NCBI GenBank assembly: GCA_018820925.1
Contig: JAHJNJ010000025.1
Location: 1 to 42,792, forward strand
Direction of reading: 5' to 3'
Source of the DNA: Gammaproteobacteria bacterium
Lineage (GTDB): Bacteria; Pseudomonadota; Gammaproteobacteria; Burkholderiales; Gallionellaceae
DNA: 42,792 nucleotides
In this document: piece after piece, positions 16,364 to 25,041 of the stretch
Layout of the letters: the number at the start of each line of letters is the position of its first letter
Position numbering within the stretch: position 1 is the stretch's first letter
Translations under genes and position numbers: made by a program
Notes under the pieces: generated by a model
The model's input: only the letters and a program-made list of their open reading frames with translations
What the model was told of the DNA's origin: nothing
The model's database searches: none

Positions 16364-18079
16364 ATGAGCAAGATCACCCAGCGCCCCTACCCGATCGAGA
16401 CTGCCCAACAGCTTGCCGAATCCGGCGTCGCACCTTTGCTGGCGCGCATCTACGCGGCCCGCGGCATTGCGGACGCGGCGCAACTGGACACCGACATCAA
16501 ACACCTGTTGCCTTTCGCTCTGTTGAAGAATGCGGAACAGATGGCTATCTTCCTGGCCGATGCTATTGCTGACAAGAAGAAGATACTGATCGTGGCCGAC
16601 TACGACGCCGACGGTGCAACAGCCTGTGCCGTAGCCGTGCGCGGCCTGAGCGCGCTGGGTGCGCGCGTGGATTTCATCGTGCCCAACCGGTTTGAGTATG
16701 GCTACGGCCTGACACCGGAAATTGTGCAATTGGCAACCAAGTCAGCCCCTGACATCCTGCTCACCGTGGACAACGGCATTGCCAGTGTGGAAGGCGTGGC
16801 CGAGGCCAATCGATTGGGCATGCAAGTACTGGTCACCGACCACCACCTGCCCGGCGATGCGCTGCCGGATGCGCTGTGTATTGTCAATCCAAACCAACCC
16901 GGCTGCGCCTTCCCCAGCAAGCATCTGGCGGGCGTGGGGGTAATGTTTTATGTGTTGATGGCTTTGCGCGCGGAAATGCGCAAACGCGGCGCTTTCGCCG
17001 GACAGACCGAACCCAATCTCGGCAATTTGCTCGACCTCGTTGCACTCGGCACGGTGGCGGACGTGGTCAGACTGGACGACAACAACCGCATCCTCGTCCA
17101 GCAGGGATTGCAGCGCATCCGCGCCGGGCGCAGTTGCGCCGGAATCCAGGCCCTGCTGCGGGTGGCGCGCCGACAGGCGGCGCAGGCATCGTCCTACGAG
17201 CTGGGTTTTATCGTCGGACCGCGTTTGAATGCCGCAGGACGTCTGGAGGATATGGGCCTGGGTATTCGTTGCCTGTTGACTGACGATGCAACCGAGGCCA
17301 ACGAGATCGCCGCCAGGCTGGACGCATTGAACCGGGAACGGCGCAGCATCGAAGCGGATATGCAGGAAAGCGCGCTGGCCACACTCGACAACTTCGATCC
17401 GGCAGACAGTTATTCGCTGTCGCTGTTCAACGAAGACTGGCATCAGGGCGTGATCGGCATTCTTGCCTCGCGCCTCAAGGACAGATTCCACCGTCCGGTG
17501 ATCGCCTTCGCACGCTCGCAGACAGGCGAACTCAAAGGTTCGGGGCGCAGCATCGCCGGACTGCATCTGCGTGATGCGCTCGATCTGGTATCCAAGCGCC
17601 ATCCGCATTTGATCCAGAAATTTGGCGGACATGCCATGGCAGCAGGCTTGAGCATTCGTGAAGAATACTTGAACGACTTTCGCCAAGCCTTTGAATCAAC
17701 GTCGCAAGAATTGCTTGATGCGGAATCTCTGGTTAAGACCATTGCTACGGACGGACAACTCGAAACACCAGAATTCACTTTAAGCATTGCCCGCGATCTG
17801 CAACGCCAGGTTTGGGGACAGGGCTTCCCCGAACCGCTGTTCGAAGGCGACTTCAAGGTGCAAACGCAGCGCATCGTCGGCGAGAAACATCTCAAACTGA
17901 CCCTTCGACTGTGCTCAGGACAGGCACTCTCGTCGCCAGCCAGAAGCTTCGACGCCATCCGCTTCTTTTCCGCCGAACCTGCGCCGGATAACATTCACGC
18001 CGTGTATAGTCTGGGCGTCAACGAATACAATGGCAGCGAAAGTCTGCAGCTTATCGTGCGTCACTGGGCAGGAGATTGA
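16364..18079 (+). CDS. recJ: Single-stranded-DNA-specific 5'-3' exonuclease RecJ
   Basis: 571 residues. The DHH phosphoesterase motifs are ILIVADYDADGATACA (near residue 80), VDNGIASVEG, VTDHHLPGDALPDALCIVNP and LVALGTVADVV. The DHHA1 domain contains LKGSGRSIAGLHLRDAL and FGGHAMAAGLSI. RecJ degrades single-stranded DNA in RecF-pathway recombination, mismatch repair and base-excision repair. Near the C-terminus, after HLKLTLR, lies a short insert (RLCSGQALS) coded by a 24-bp repeat at 17901-17924 that recurs in uvrC. The frame stays open, so the protein is probably functional. The start has no clear Shine-Dalgarno. The next gene begins within 5 bp. Confidence 0.95.
   Translation: MSKITQRPYPIETAQQLAESGVAPLLARIYAARGIADAAQLDTDIKHLLPFALLKNAEQMAIFLADAIADKKKILIVADYDADGATACAVAVRGLSALGARVDFIVPNRFEYGYGLTPEIVQLATKSAPDILLTVDNGIASVEGVAEANRLGMQVLVTDHHLPGDALPDALCIVNPNQPGCAFPSKHLAGVGVMFYVLMALRAEMRKRGAFAGQTEPNLGNLLDLVALGTVADVVRLDDNNRILVQQGLQRIRAGRSCAGIQALLRVARRQAAQASSYELGFIVGPRLNAAGRLEDMGLGIRCLLTDDATEANEIAARLDALNRERRSIEADMQESALATLDNFDPADSYSLSLFNEDWHQGVIGILASRLKDRFHRPVIAFARSQTGELKGSGRSIAGLHLRDALDLVSKRHPHLIQKFGGHAMAAGLSIREEYLNDFRQAFESTSQELLDAESLVKTIATDGQLETPEFTLSIARDLQRQVWGQGFPEPLFEGDFKVQTQRIVGEKHLKLTLRLCSGQALSSPARSFDAIRFFSAEPAPDNIHAVYSLGVNEYNGSESLQLIVRHWAGD
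17901..17924. repeat. 24-bp dispersed repeat inserted in recJ (copy 1)
   Basis: The plus strand reads CCCTTCGACTG followed by TGCTCAGGACAGG, and matches the copy at 29552-29575 at 21 of 24 positions. In recJ it adds about eight codons (CSGQAL region) where homologues run from HLKL directly into the RSFDAIRF-like strand. It resembles the short 'CTTCGAC...CTCAGG' palindromic repeats scattered in many proteobacterial genomes. Confidence 0.7.
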
Positions 18080-18083
18080 AATC

Positions 18084-19349
18084 GTGGAAACTGTTCTATT
18101 GCCGGGCAATGGCATCGAAGCACTGCCGCAATTCCTGACCAGTCTGGCCATCGGCCTGCTCATCGGTCTTGAGCGCGAGCGCAATCCTTCCGCCAAAGCC
18201 GGATTGCGCACTTTTGCGCTGGTTTCACTGTTCGGTACGCTCATTGCGCTACTGGCAGAAAAAAGCGGCACACCATGGATGCTGATTGCAGGCTTGATTG
18301 CTGTCGCGGGCATGATCGTTGCGGCCTACATCAACACCCCCACCGAGAATAAAGACCCCGGTACCACCACGGTCATGGCCCTGCTCATCTGCTATGCGCT
18401 CGGCGTGTTGGTCTGGTTCGGTTTCACCAAGCTTTCCGTCATGCTGGCCATCGCCACCACCACCCTGCTCTATTTCAAGCCGGAACTGCAAGGCATAAGC
18501 CAACGCCTCACGCGCCGCGACCTGGTCTCCATCCTGCAATTCTCGGTACTGAGTTTCGTCATCCTGCCCATCCTGCCCAACCAGAACTACGGCCCCTATG
18601 GCGCGTTCAACCCGTACCAGGCATGGATGATGGTGGTGCTGATCTCGGGCCTGAGTCTGGCCGGCTATGTCGCCCTGCGCTGGACGGGACAGCGCTATGG
18701 CGCACCCTTGCTGGGCTTTTTTGGCGGACTGGTGTCCAGCACGGCGACGACACTGGTATATGCCCGGCACAGCAAACTCAACGAAGGCATGCTGCGCCTG
18801 TCGGCCGTGGTCATCCTGATTGCCAGTCAGGTCGTGCTGGTCCGGCTCATGGTCGTCAGCGGCATTATCTCCCCGGCCATTCTCAAACAACTCGCCCCGG
18901 TGATGGGACTGGGGTTGCTGTTTGGTCTGATCGCAACCCTGTTCAACTGGAAACGTCTCAAAAATTCCGGGGAGTTGCCCATGCCGGAGACCGCAAACCC
19001 GACTGAACTTCACACAGCGCTGACCTTCGGTCTGCTGTTCGTGGCCGTATTGTTCTGTTCTGCGTGGCTCAGCGATGTGGCCGGCAGCGGTGGTTTGTAT
19101 ATCGTCGCCCTCGTTTCCGGACTGACGGACGTGGACGCCATTGCGCTTTCCAGCCTGCGGCTGTTTCACCTGGATAAATTGAGCAGCGTCCAGACCGTCA
19201 CCTCCATAGCCCTCGCCTTTCTTTCCAACATGTTGTTCAAATTCGGGATGGCCGCTTTCATCGGCGGTTTGGCGCTGGCCAGACATCTGGCCGCCGGCTT
19301 CCTCGCGATTGCGGCGGGCGTCACACTGGGGTTGTTGCTCTTCCTGTAA
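18084..19349 (+). CDS. MgtC/SapB-DUF4010 family membrane protein
   Basis: 421 residues from GTG 18084, with GGAG nine bases upstream; the frame is open further back but would overlap recJ. The N-terminal MgtC-like segment is LTSLAIGLLIGLERERNPSAKAGLRTFALVSLFGTL, with the conserved G-L-E-R-E-R. Many hydrophobic helices and the DUF4010 C-terminal part follow (GFFGGLVSSTATTLVYARHSK; VSGLTDVDAIALSSL). About a dozen membrane segments are expected in the inner membrane. The family is poorly characterised; MgtC itself modulates ATP synthase and magnesium adaptation, but that role cannot be transferred here. It starts 4 bp after the recJ stop, so translation is probably coupled. Confidence 0.88.
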   Translation: METVLLPGNGIEALPQFLTSLAIGLLIGLERERNPSAKAGLRTFALVSLFGTLIALLAEKSGTPWMLIAGLIAVAGMIVAAYINTPTENKDPGTTTVMALLICYALGVLVWFGFTKLSVMLAIATTTLLYFKPELQGISQRLTRRDLVSILQFSVLSFVILPILPNQNYGPYGAFNPYQAWMMVVLISGLSLAGYVALRWTGQRYGAPLLGFFGGLVSSTATTLVYARHSKLNEGMLRLSAVVILIASQVVLVRLMVVSGIISPAILKQLAPVMGLGLLFGLIATLFNWKRLKNSGELPMPETANPTELHTALTFGLLFVAVLFCSAWLSDVAGSGGLYIVALVSGLTDVDAIALSSLRLFHLDKLSSVQTVTSIALAFLSNMLFKFGMAAFIGGLALARHLAAGFLAIAAGVTLGLLLFL

Positions 19350-19392
19350 GTATCAACAGGGCCTTCGGCTCCATTGAAACGCTCGGGACGTG

Positions 19393-19398
19393 TATAAT
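19393..19398 (+). promoter_or_regulatory. Candidate prfB -10 box
   Basis: A perfect TATAAT lies 35 bp before the prfB ATG, giving a predicted start near 19405 and a short leader. No good -35 is found at 17 nt (a TTGAAA sits only 13 nt upstream), so strength and exact start are uncertain. Confidence 0.45.
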
Positions 19399-19433
19399 CG
19401 CGGCCTTTCAGAGCAGCGATAGAAGACAGAAAA

Positions 19434-20538
19434 ATGGAAGCCGAACAACTCAACGCCCTCACCAACAAAATCCAGGACCTGCGCATCCGTAACACCGAAC
19501 TTCGGAGGTATCTTTGACTACGATGGCAAGCAGGAACGCCTCGCCGAAGTCGTCGTATTAGCCGAAGATCCCGCCATATGGCAGGACAACAAACGCTCCC
19601 AGGAACTGGGACGCGAACGCAAGATGCTGGAAGGCGTCGTGCTCAATCTGCAAAAAGTCGAAAGCGCACTCAATGACGCGGGCGAGCTCATGGAAATGGC
19701 GCTGGCGGAAAACGACGATGCAAGTCTGCACGGCATCGCCGCCGACATCGAACAAACCGAAAAGCTGGTGGCAGACATGGAATTCCGCCGCATGTTCTCG
19801 GGCCAACTCGACGCCAACAACTGCTTCCTCGACATCCAGGCCGGTTCCGGCGGTACCGAGGCGCAGGATTGGGGTTCCATGTTGTTGCGCATGTACCTGC
19901 GTTACTGCGAGCGCAAGGGCTTCCAGGTCGAAATCCTGGAACAGTCCGACGGCGAAGTGGCGGGTATCAAGGGCGCTTCCATCAAGGTAACGGGTGAATA
20001 TGCCTATGGCCATCTGCGTACCGAAAGCGGCGTACACCGCCTGGTGCGCAAGTCTCCTTTCGATTCCGGCAACCGCCGCCACACCTCGTTCTCCAGCGTT
20101 TTCGTGTATCCCGAAGTGGACGACTCCATCGAGGTCGACATCAACCCGGCCGATCTGCGCATCGATACCTACCGCGCCAGCGGTGCGGGCGGCCAGCACA
20201 TCAACAAGACCGACTCGGCGGTGCGCATCACGCACGTCCCGACCAACATCGTGGTGCAGTGCCAGAACGACCGCTCGCAGCACCGCAACCGCGCCGAGGC
20301 GATGGCAATGCTGAAATCGAAATTGTATGAGGCTGAGTTGCGCAAGCGCCAGTCCGAGCAGCAGGCATTGGAAGATTCCAAGACCGATATCGGCTGGGGC
20401 CACCAGATCCGCAGTTACGTGCTGGACCAGTCGCGCATCAAGGATTTGCGTACCAATTATGAAGTCGGCAATACTCAGGGTGTACTGGACGGCGACCTCG
20501 ACGATTTCATTGCAGCCAGTTTGAAACAAGGCGTTTAA
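19434..20538 (+). CDS. prfB: Peptide chain release factor 2 (programmed +1 frameshift)
   Basis: Translation starts at ATG 19434. The zero frame encodes 27 residues ([14 protein letters not shown]...ELRRYL) and meets TGA at 19515-19517. A +1 slip at CTT-TGA-C joins the main frame from 19516, giving about 367 residues, the normal RF2 length. The GGQ motif that triggers hydrolysis is in [19 protein letters not shown]. The SPF tripeptide that reads UGA/UAA is in [14 protein letters not shown]. It is the classical autoregulated design: low RF2 favours the frameshift, high RF2 stops at the UGA. The gene precedes lysS by 15 bp, the common prfB-lysS pair, so the two are probably one operon. Confidence 0.96.
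19504..19518 (+). promoter_or_regulatory. prfB programmed frameshift site
   Basis: An internal Shine-Dalgarno-like GGAGG (19504-19508) lies three bases before the slippery CTT codon (19512-19514) and the in-frame TGA followed by C. This is the conserved RF2 recoding signal (E. coli has GGGGG-TAT-CTT-TGA-C). Confidence 0.95.
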
Positions 20539-20553
20539 CTTTAGAGAACAATC

Positions 20554-22056
20554 ATGACCACTGAACAGAATATTCCCCAAGTTGACGAAAATCAGATCAT
20601 TACTGAACGCCGCGCAAAACTGAAAACGATCCGCGAAAAAGGCGTCGCCTTTCCCAACGATTTCCAGCGCAAGAACCTGGCTGCCGATCTGCATGCCGAG
20701 TATGGTGAAAAGTCGCATGACGAGCTTGAAGCCGCGCAAATCCCCGTTGCGGTGGCCGGCCGCATGATGCTGAAGCGCGTGATGGGCAAGGCCAGCTTTG
20801 CCACGATCCAGGACATGAGCGGGCGCGTCCAGCTATTCATCAGCAACAACGAAGTCGGCGAGGAAGCGCACAACGAATTCAAGCATTACGACCTGGGCGA
20901 TATCCTCGGCGCGGTCGGTGTACTGTTCAAGACCAAGACCGGCGAGCTTTCCGTGCGGGTGACGCAGATCCGCCTGCTGACCAAGGCGCTGCGCCCCTTG
21001 CCGGAAAAGTTCCACGGCCTGTCCGACCAGGAACAGAAATACCGCCAGCGTTACCTCGACCTCATCACCAACGACGATTCGCGCAAGGTATTTGTCACAC
21101 GCACCAGGATCATCCAGGCGATCCGCGATTTCTTCGTGCGCCACGACTATCTGGAAGTGGAAACGCCGATGATGCACCCCATCCCCGGCGGCGCATCGGC
21201 CAAGCCGTTCGAAACGCACCACAATGCGCTGGATATGAAGATGTACCTGCGCATCGCGCCGGAGTTGTACCTGAAACGCCTGGTGGTGGGCGGCTTCGAG
21301 AAAGTGTTTGAGGTCAACCGCAACTTCCGCAACGAGGGGGTTTCCACGCGCCACAATCCGGAATTCACCATGATCGAATTCTACGAGGCGTATCGCGACT
21401 ACAAATACCTGATGGATTTCACCGAGAAGCTGTTTGCCGAAGTGGCGCTCAAGGTGCTGGGCACGACGGTCATCACCTATCAGGGCAACGCGCTTGATCT
21501 GGGCAAGCCGTTTCACCGCCTGACCATGGTGCAGGCAATCCAGAAATTCCACCCGCAATTCACCGACGCGCAGTTGAAAGAGCGCGAGTTCCTCATCAAC
21601 GAATTGCAGGACTTGAAGGCAAAATACAATCCGAAGGATGCCGTCGGCGGTCTGCAATTGTCGCTGTTCGAGGAACTGGCCGAATCGCACCTGTTCGAGC
21701 CGACCTTCATCATCGACTACCCGGTTGAGGTGTCGCCTCTGGCGCGCAGTAGCGATGCGCGACCGGAGATCACCGAACGTTTCGAACTGTTCATCGTCGG
21801 CCGCGAGATCGCCAATGGCTTCTCCGAGTTGAATGATGCGGAAGACCAGGAACGCCGTTTCGATGCGCAGGTCGCCGCAAAGGATGCCGGCGACGAGGAA
21901 GCCATGTTCAAAGACAGCGATTTCGTGCGCGCGCTGGAATACGGCCTGCCACCCACCGCCGGTGAAGGCATCGGCATCGACCGGCTGGTTATGCTGCTGA
22001 CCGACAGCGCCAGCATCCGCGACGTCATCCTGTTCCCGCACATGCGCCCCGAATAA
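20554..22056 (+). CDS. lysS: Lysyl-tRNA synthetase, class II
   Basis: 500 residues, with GAGAAC before ATG 20554. The N-terminal OB-fold anticodon-binding domain ([23 protein letters not shown]) is followed by the class II catalytic core. Motif 1 is around [21 protein letters not shown] (split: PMMHPIPGG), motif 2 is [20 protein letters not shown] and motif 3 is [12 protein letters not shown] near the C-terminus. It charges tRNA-Lys. It lies downstream of prfB and 2 bp upstream of a Crp/Fnr-type regulator, so that regulator is probably translated from the same mRNA. Confidence 0.97.
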   Translation: MTTEQNIPQVDENQIITERRAKLKTIREKGVAFPNDFQRKNLAADLHAEYGEKSHDELEAAQIPVAVAGRMMLKRVMGKASFATIQDMSGRVQLFISNNEVGEEAHNEFKHYDLGDILGAVGVLFKTKTGELSVRVTQIRLLTKALRPLPEKFHGLSDQEQKYRQRYLDLITNDDSRKVFVTRTRIIQAIRDFFVRHDYLEVETPMMHPIPGGASAKPFETHHNALDMKMYLRIAPELYLKRLVVGGFEKVFEVNRNFRNEGVSTRHNPEFTMIEFYEAYRDYKYLMDFTEKLFAEVALKVLGTTVITYQGNALDLGKPFHRLTMVQAIQKFHPQFTDAQLKEREFLINELQDLKAKYNPKDAVGGLQLSLFEELAESHLFEPTFIIDYPVEVSPLARSSDARPEITERFELFIVGREIANGFSELNDAEDQERRFDAQVAAKDAGDEEAMFKDSDFVRALEYGLPPTAGEGIGIDRLVMLLTDSASIRDVILFPHMRPE

Positions 22057-22058
22057 CG

Positions 22059-22724
22059 ATGCTCGACAACAATACCCGCGCTCGCCTGCTTCAGCATTAC
22101 CCCGCACTGGCCGAACTACCAGCGGCAGAGCTGGGCATGATGCTGACCGATGCGGTGGTAATGCCGCTTCCTGTCGGCACTGTGGTATTCGACGAAAACC
22201 AGCTCTGCCAGGGGTTTCCCATGCTCCTTTCCGGCAGTATCCGCGTCGTCAAAGCGTCCCCGAACGGACGCGAACTGCAACTCTACCGTGTGCTGCCCGG
22301 TGAAAGCTGCATCCTCACCAGTAGCTGCCTGCTGGGCAATACCCGTTACCAGGCACGCGGTTTCGCTGAACAGGCTCTGGAGATGGTTTTGCTGCCGGCA
22401 ACGTCGTTCCATGTGTTGATGGGCAAGCACAAAGCTTTCCGCGATTACGTGTTCCACCTTTTCTCTGACCGGCTCACCGACATGATGCAACTGGTTTCCG
22501 CAGTTGCTTTCCAGAAACTGGATCAGCGCCTGGCTGCGCTGCTGGTCGCCAAATCCAGCCCCATACGTACCACGCATCAGGCGCTGGCCGACGAACTCGG
22601 CAGCGCACGTGAAATCGTGAGTCGTTTGCTGAAGGGATTTGCCGATCAGGGCTGGATAAAAATGGCCCGCGAGCAGATAGAAGTTGTTGATAGCATTGGA
22701 CTTAGGAGCTTTTCAGAACTCTGA
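22059..22724 (+). CDS. Crp/Fnr family transcriptional regulator
   Basis: 221 residues. The N-terminal cyclic-nucleotide-binding-like beta-roll (residues about 15-120; PVGTVVFDENQLCQGFPMLLSGSIRV) is followed by the dimer helix and a winged helix-turn-helix (TTHQALADELGSAREIVSRLLKGF). Recognition-helix residues Arg184, Glu185 and Arg189 match the CRP triplet that reads TGTGA. No FNR-type N-terminal cysteine cluster is present; Cys50, Cys84 and Cys90 are in the beta-roll, and Cys84/Cys90 (ESCILTSSC) might be redox-active or metal-binding (inference). The gene follows lysS by 2 bp. A perfect TGTGA-N6-TCACA site lies 11 bp past its stop, in front of a DUF2892 gene that is its likely target. Confidence 0.9.
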   Translation: MLDNNTRARLLQHYPALAELPAAELGMMLTDAVVMPLPVGTVVFDENQLCQGFPMLLSGSIRVVKASPNGRELQLYRVLPGESCILTSSCLLGNTRYQARGFAEQALEMVLLPATSFHVLMGKHKAFRDYVFHLFSDRLTDMMQLVSAVAFQKLDQRLAALLVAKSSPIRTTHQALADELGSAREIVSRLLKGFADQGWIKMAREQIEVVDSIGLRSFSEL

Positions 22725-22734
22725 TTGCGGGATA

Positions 22735-22777
22735 TGTGATTTATGTCACAGACAACCGGGCTCTTTGCGCCTATCCT
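22735..22777 (+). promoter_or_regulatory. CRP-type operator (TGTGA-N6-TCACA) and class II promoter
   Basis: TGTGATTTATGTCACA (22735-22750) is a perfect CRP-type palindrome. A -10-like TATCCT lies at 22772-22777. The predicted start near 22784 puts the operator centre at -41.5, the classical class II activator position. It sits between the Crp/Fnr gene and the DUF2892 gene. The spacing is read from sequence; activation is inferred. Confidence 0.7.
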
Positions 22778-22811
22778 GCGACCTCCTCTAACCTCAACCT
22801 AAGGAGCAAAA

Positions 22812-23006
22812 ATGAAAATCAACGTTGGCGGTATCGATCGTATCCTGCGTATTGTTGTCGGTCTGGCGCTCATCGGCGCAACGCTGGCCGGCATGTTGCC
22901 GGTATGGGGCTGGATTGGTGTCGTTCCCCTGGTAACCGGCATTTTCAAATTCTGCCCGGCCTATGCCATCTTCGGCATGAGCACCTGCCCGATGGAAAAG
23001 AAATAA
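22812..23006 (+). CDS. DUF2892 (YgaP-like inner membrane) small protein
   Basis: 64 residues, with AAGGAG before ATG 22812. The family pattern is visible: N-terminal MKINVGGIDRILRIVVGLALI, a second hydrophobic stretch WGWIGVVPLVTGIFKFCP, and the C-terminal CPAYAIFGMSTC, with Cys residues in K-F-C-P-A-Y and S-T-C-P. Two membrane helices are expected. In other bacteria this domain is fused or linked to rhodanese and sulfur-handling proteins (YgaP); no rhodanese is adjacent here. It is probably controlled by the neighbouring Crp/Fnr protein through the site at 22735-22750. Confidence 0.88.
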   Translation: MKINVGGIDRILRIVVGLALIGATLAGMLPVWGWIGVVPLVTGIFKFCPAYAIFGMSTCPMEKK

Positions 23007-23021
23007 TCCTGCTTCCATCCC

Positions 23022-23076
23022 AACACGCCCGTGCCCAGGCCGGGCGTGTTCCCCTGCAACCTTGTCGCAGGGGAAC
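23022..23076. terminator. Two overlapping hairpins between convergent genes
   Basis: Hairpin 1 is AACACGCCCG/CGGGCGTGTT (23022-23050). Hairpin 2 is GTTCCCCTGC/GCAGGGGAAC (23048-23076). They share GTT at 23048-23050, so both cannot be fully paired at once. They lie between the convergent DUF2892 and sensor-kinase genes and probably stop transcription from either side, although no clear U-tract follows. Confidence 0.5.
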
Positions 23077-23094
23077 TTGCCTTAACAGCCAATC

Positions 23095-25041
23095 TCAGTC
23101 CAATTCGTCGCGTTTCTTCAACAGGAATATCACCAAAGAACGCAACTTGGCAGGACGCACCGGCTTGTACATCAGGTGCAGCCCGCGTGCGATGGATGCC
23201 TGCTGAATTTCCGGCGCAGTATCTCCGCTGACGAGAATGATGGCGGGCTGAATCTCGCGATTCTCTTGAATAAAGTCCGCAAGCATCAGTCCGTTTCCAT
23301 CAGGAAGACGATAGTCGCAGATCACCAGATCGAAGTGTATTTGTGAGCACAGTTCTTTGGATTCCTGCAGATCGCCGGCAACCATCACATGACATCCCCA
23401 GGATTCGAGGATACCTGCGGTACTGATGCGCACAAGCATATCGTCATCGACGACCAACGCTTGCAGATTCTCCATTCTGTCGTGCCTGGACGGGGCTGCG
23501 ACCGGCACATTTCCCTGCTCCGCCAGCAACTCCTCCACCCCGAATTCGCGGGGAACAGTAACGGAAAAGGTCGAACCGCGATTCGGTGAGGAACGCAAAG
23601 TCAGCGAATGGCGCAACAACCTGGCAAGGCGGTCCACGATGGCAAGGCCCAATCCAAGTCCCTTGCTGCGGTCGCGAGCGCTGTTTGCCAACTGCACGAA
23701 TTCGTGAAAAACATTCTGCTGTTCAGTTGGCGGGATGCCGACACCGTTGTCGCGCACTTCAATGCGCAGATCATCTCCGCGCTTGCGGCAGCAAAGCAAA
23801 ACCGTGCCATTCTGCGGCGTGTAGCGGATCGCATTGCTCAAGAGGTTGAGCAGAATTCTTTCCAGCAACACCGGATCACTTAGCACCTTGGCATGAAAGC
23901 AACGGACGCGCAGTGTAATGTTCTTGCGCTGGGCCACTGCAACGAAATCCTGGACCATGCGCTTGAGCATTGACTCGACATCGACGCCCTGTATTTGCGG
24001 GATCACGATTCCGGCATCCAGCTTGGAAATATCCAGCAACGAATCCAGCAAACTGGACAGTGCCTCAACCGATTCTTCCACTTTGCTGGCGATCTTGAGC
24101 TGCTCCGCGGTATCGAGCCTGCTGTGCAACTCGCCGACAAACAAGCCGAGCGCATGCATGGGTTGTCTCAGATCATGGCTCGCTGCGGCAAGAAAACGGC
24201 TTTTGTCGTAGTTTGCCTTTTCCGCTTCCTCTTTTTTGCGGCGCAACTCCTGGGTTGCCTCATCGATACGCTGTTGCAAAGTATTACGGTCCTGCTGCAA
24301 CAGCCGCGACATATCGTTGATGCCCGAAGCAAGCTCATCCAGTTCCAGCACCCGGTTTCCGGCAATATGGGTATCCAGATGCCCCTCCCCGATACGTCGA
24401 ATGGCATTGTTCATCTGCAACACCGGGAGCGTAATGCGGCGCGAAACTCGCATGGCGATCAGCATGGTGCTCAACAGCACAAGTAGTAACAAGAACAGGT
24501 TAAGTCCCAGCATTTCCAGCTTGGCGATATTCAACCTGCTTTTGCTGATTTCAACGATCACGCTGCCCAGCGCCTTGCTGGACAGATTGTCTGCAGTCGC
24601 GTTGGCCAATTCGTCCAGCTTGATCTGCGTCGCAACGATGGGTTGATGGAACCACAGTACATTGCGGTCTTCCCGGATCGTGACAATATCGTCCACCTCG
24701 GACAAACTGTTTTTGAAGAGCTCACGCTCGTAGGTATTGCGTGTTCCGCCCGCCCCGGCGAGATATTTCAAATCCGCATCCAGCACCAGGATTGAGTTGA
24801 CATCCTGTTGCGCGAAAGCGGCATCCACTTGTTGCTGCAGAAGCCCCTGGTTGCCCGAGAAAACCGGATATTCGCTGGACGATGCGAGCTGGTGAACGAT
24901 CAGCTTGGCCCTGTCGAACAGAGCCCGGTCCAGATCCGCAAAACGGGTGTAAGTAAAATAGCTTTCCAGCAACAGTGCCAGGATCAGGATGGGAATGACC
25001 GCGACCGCCAGCGTCTGCCTTTCGATTCCATGTCTTTTCAT
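23095..25041 (-). CDS. Hybrid sensor histidine kinase with C-terminal receiver
   Basis: 648 residues from ATG 25041, with GGGAGG upstream and a 4-bp overlap with the preceding gene. Membrane helix 1 (about 10-30), a periplasmic sensor region of about 145 residues with no family I can name, membrane helix 2 (about 177-197) and HAMP lead into the kinase core. The phospho-acceptor is His289 in ASHDLRQPMHAL, the N-box is LLSNAIRYT (Asn403), and the G-boxes are DNGVGIPP and GLGLGLAIVDRL. The receiver domain (about 525-645) carries the acidic triplet VVDDD, phosphorylated Asp576 in VICDYRLPDG, and Lys in MYKPVRP. There is no Hpt or DNA-binding domain, so a partner output protein lies elsewhere. Its operon mates suggest it senses a ligand of the TonB-receptor/binding-protein system. 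Confidence 0.93.
   Translation of the reverse strand: MKRHGIERQTLAVAVIPILILALLLESYFTYTRFADLDRALFDRAKLIVHQLASSSEYPVFSGNQGLLQQQVDAAFAQQDVNSILVLDADLKYLAGAGGTRNTYERELFKNSLSEVDDIVTIREDRNVLWFHQPIVATQIKLDELANATADNLSSKALGSVIVEISKSRLNIAKLEMLGLNLFLLLLVLLSTMLIAMRVSRRITLPVLQMNNAIRRIGEGHLDTHIAGNRVLELDELASGINDMSRLLQQDRNTLQQRIDEATQELRRKKEEAEKANYDKSRFLAAASHDLRQPMHALGLFVGELHSRLDTAEQLKIASKVEESVEALSSLLDSLLDISKLDAGIVIPQIQGVDVESMLKRMVQDFVAVAQRKNITLRVRCFHAKVLSDPVLLERILLNLLSNAIRYTPQNGTVLLCCRKRGDDLRIEVRDNGVGIPPTEQQNVFHEFVQLANSARDRSKGLGLGLAIVDRLARLLRHSLTLRSSPNRGSTFSVTVPREFGVEELLAEQGNVPVAAPSRHDRMENLQALVVDDDMLVRISTAGILESWGCHVMVAGDLQESKELCSQIHFDLVICDYRLPDGNGLMLADFIQENREIQPAIILVSGDTAPEIQQASIARGLHLMYKPVRPAKLRSLVIFLLKKRDELD

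Noticed and set aside
19434-19517. prfB as a pseudogene because of an early in-frame TGA
   Set aside because: The GGAGG-TAT-CTT-TGA-C context is the conserved RF2 programmed frameshift and the downstream frame is intact with GGQ and SPF motifs.
18249-22107. Large minus-strand frames opposite DUF4010, prfB and lysS (345, 393 and 424 codons)
   Set aside because: The plus-strand genes are clear family members. The opposite frames give His/Gln/Arg-rich products without recognisable motifs, typical of high-GC antisense shadows.
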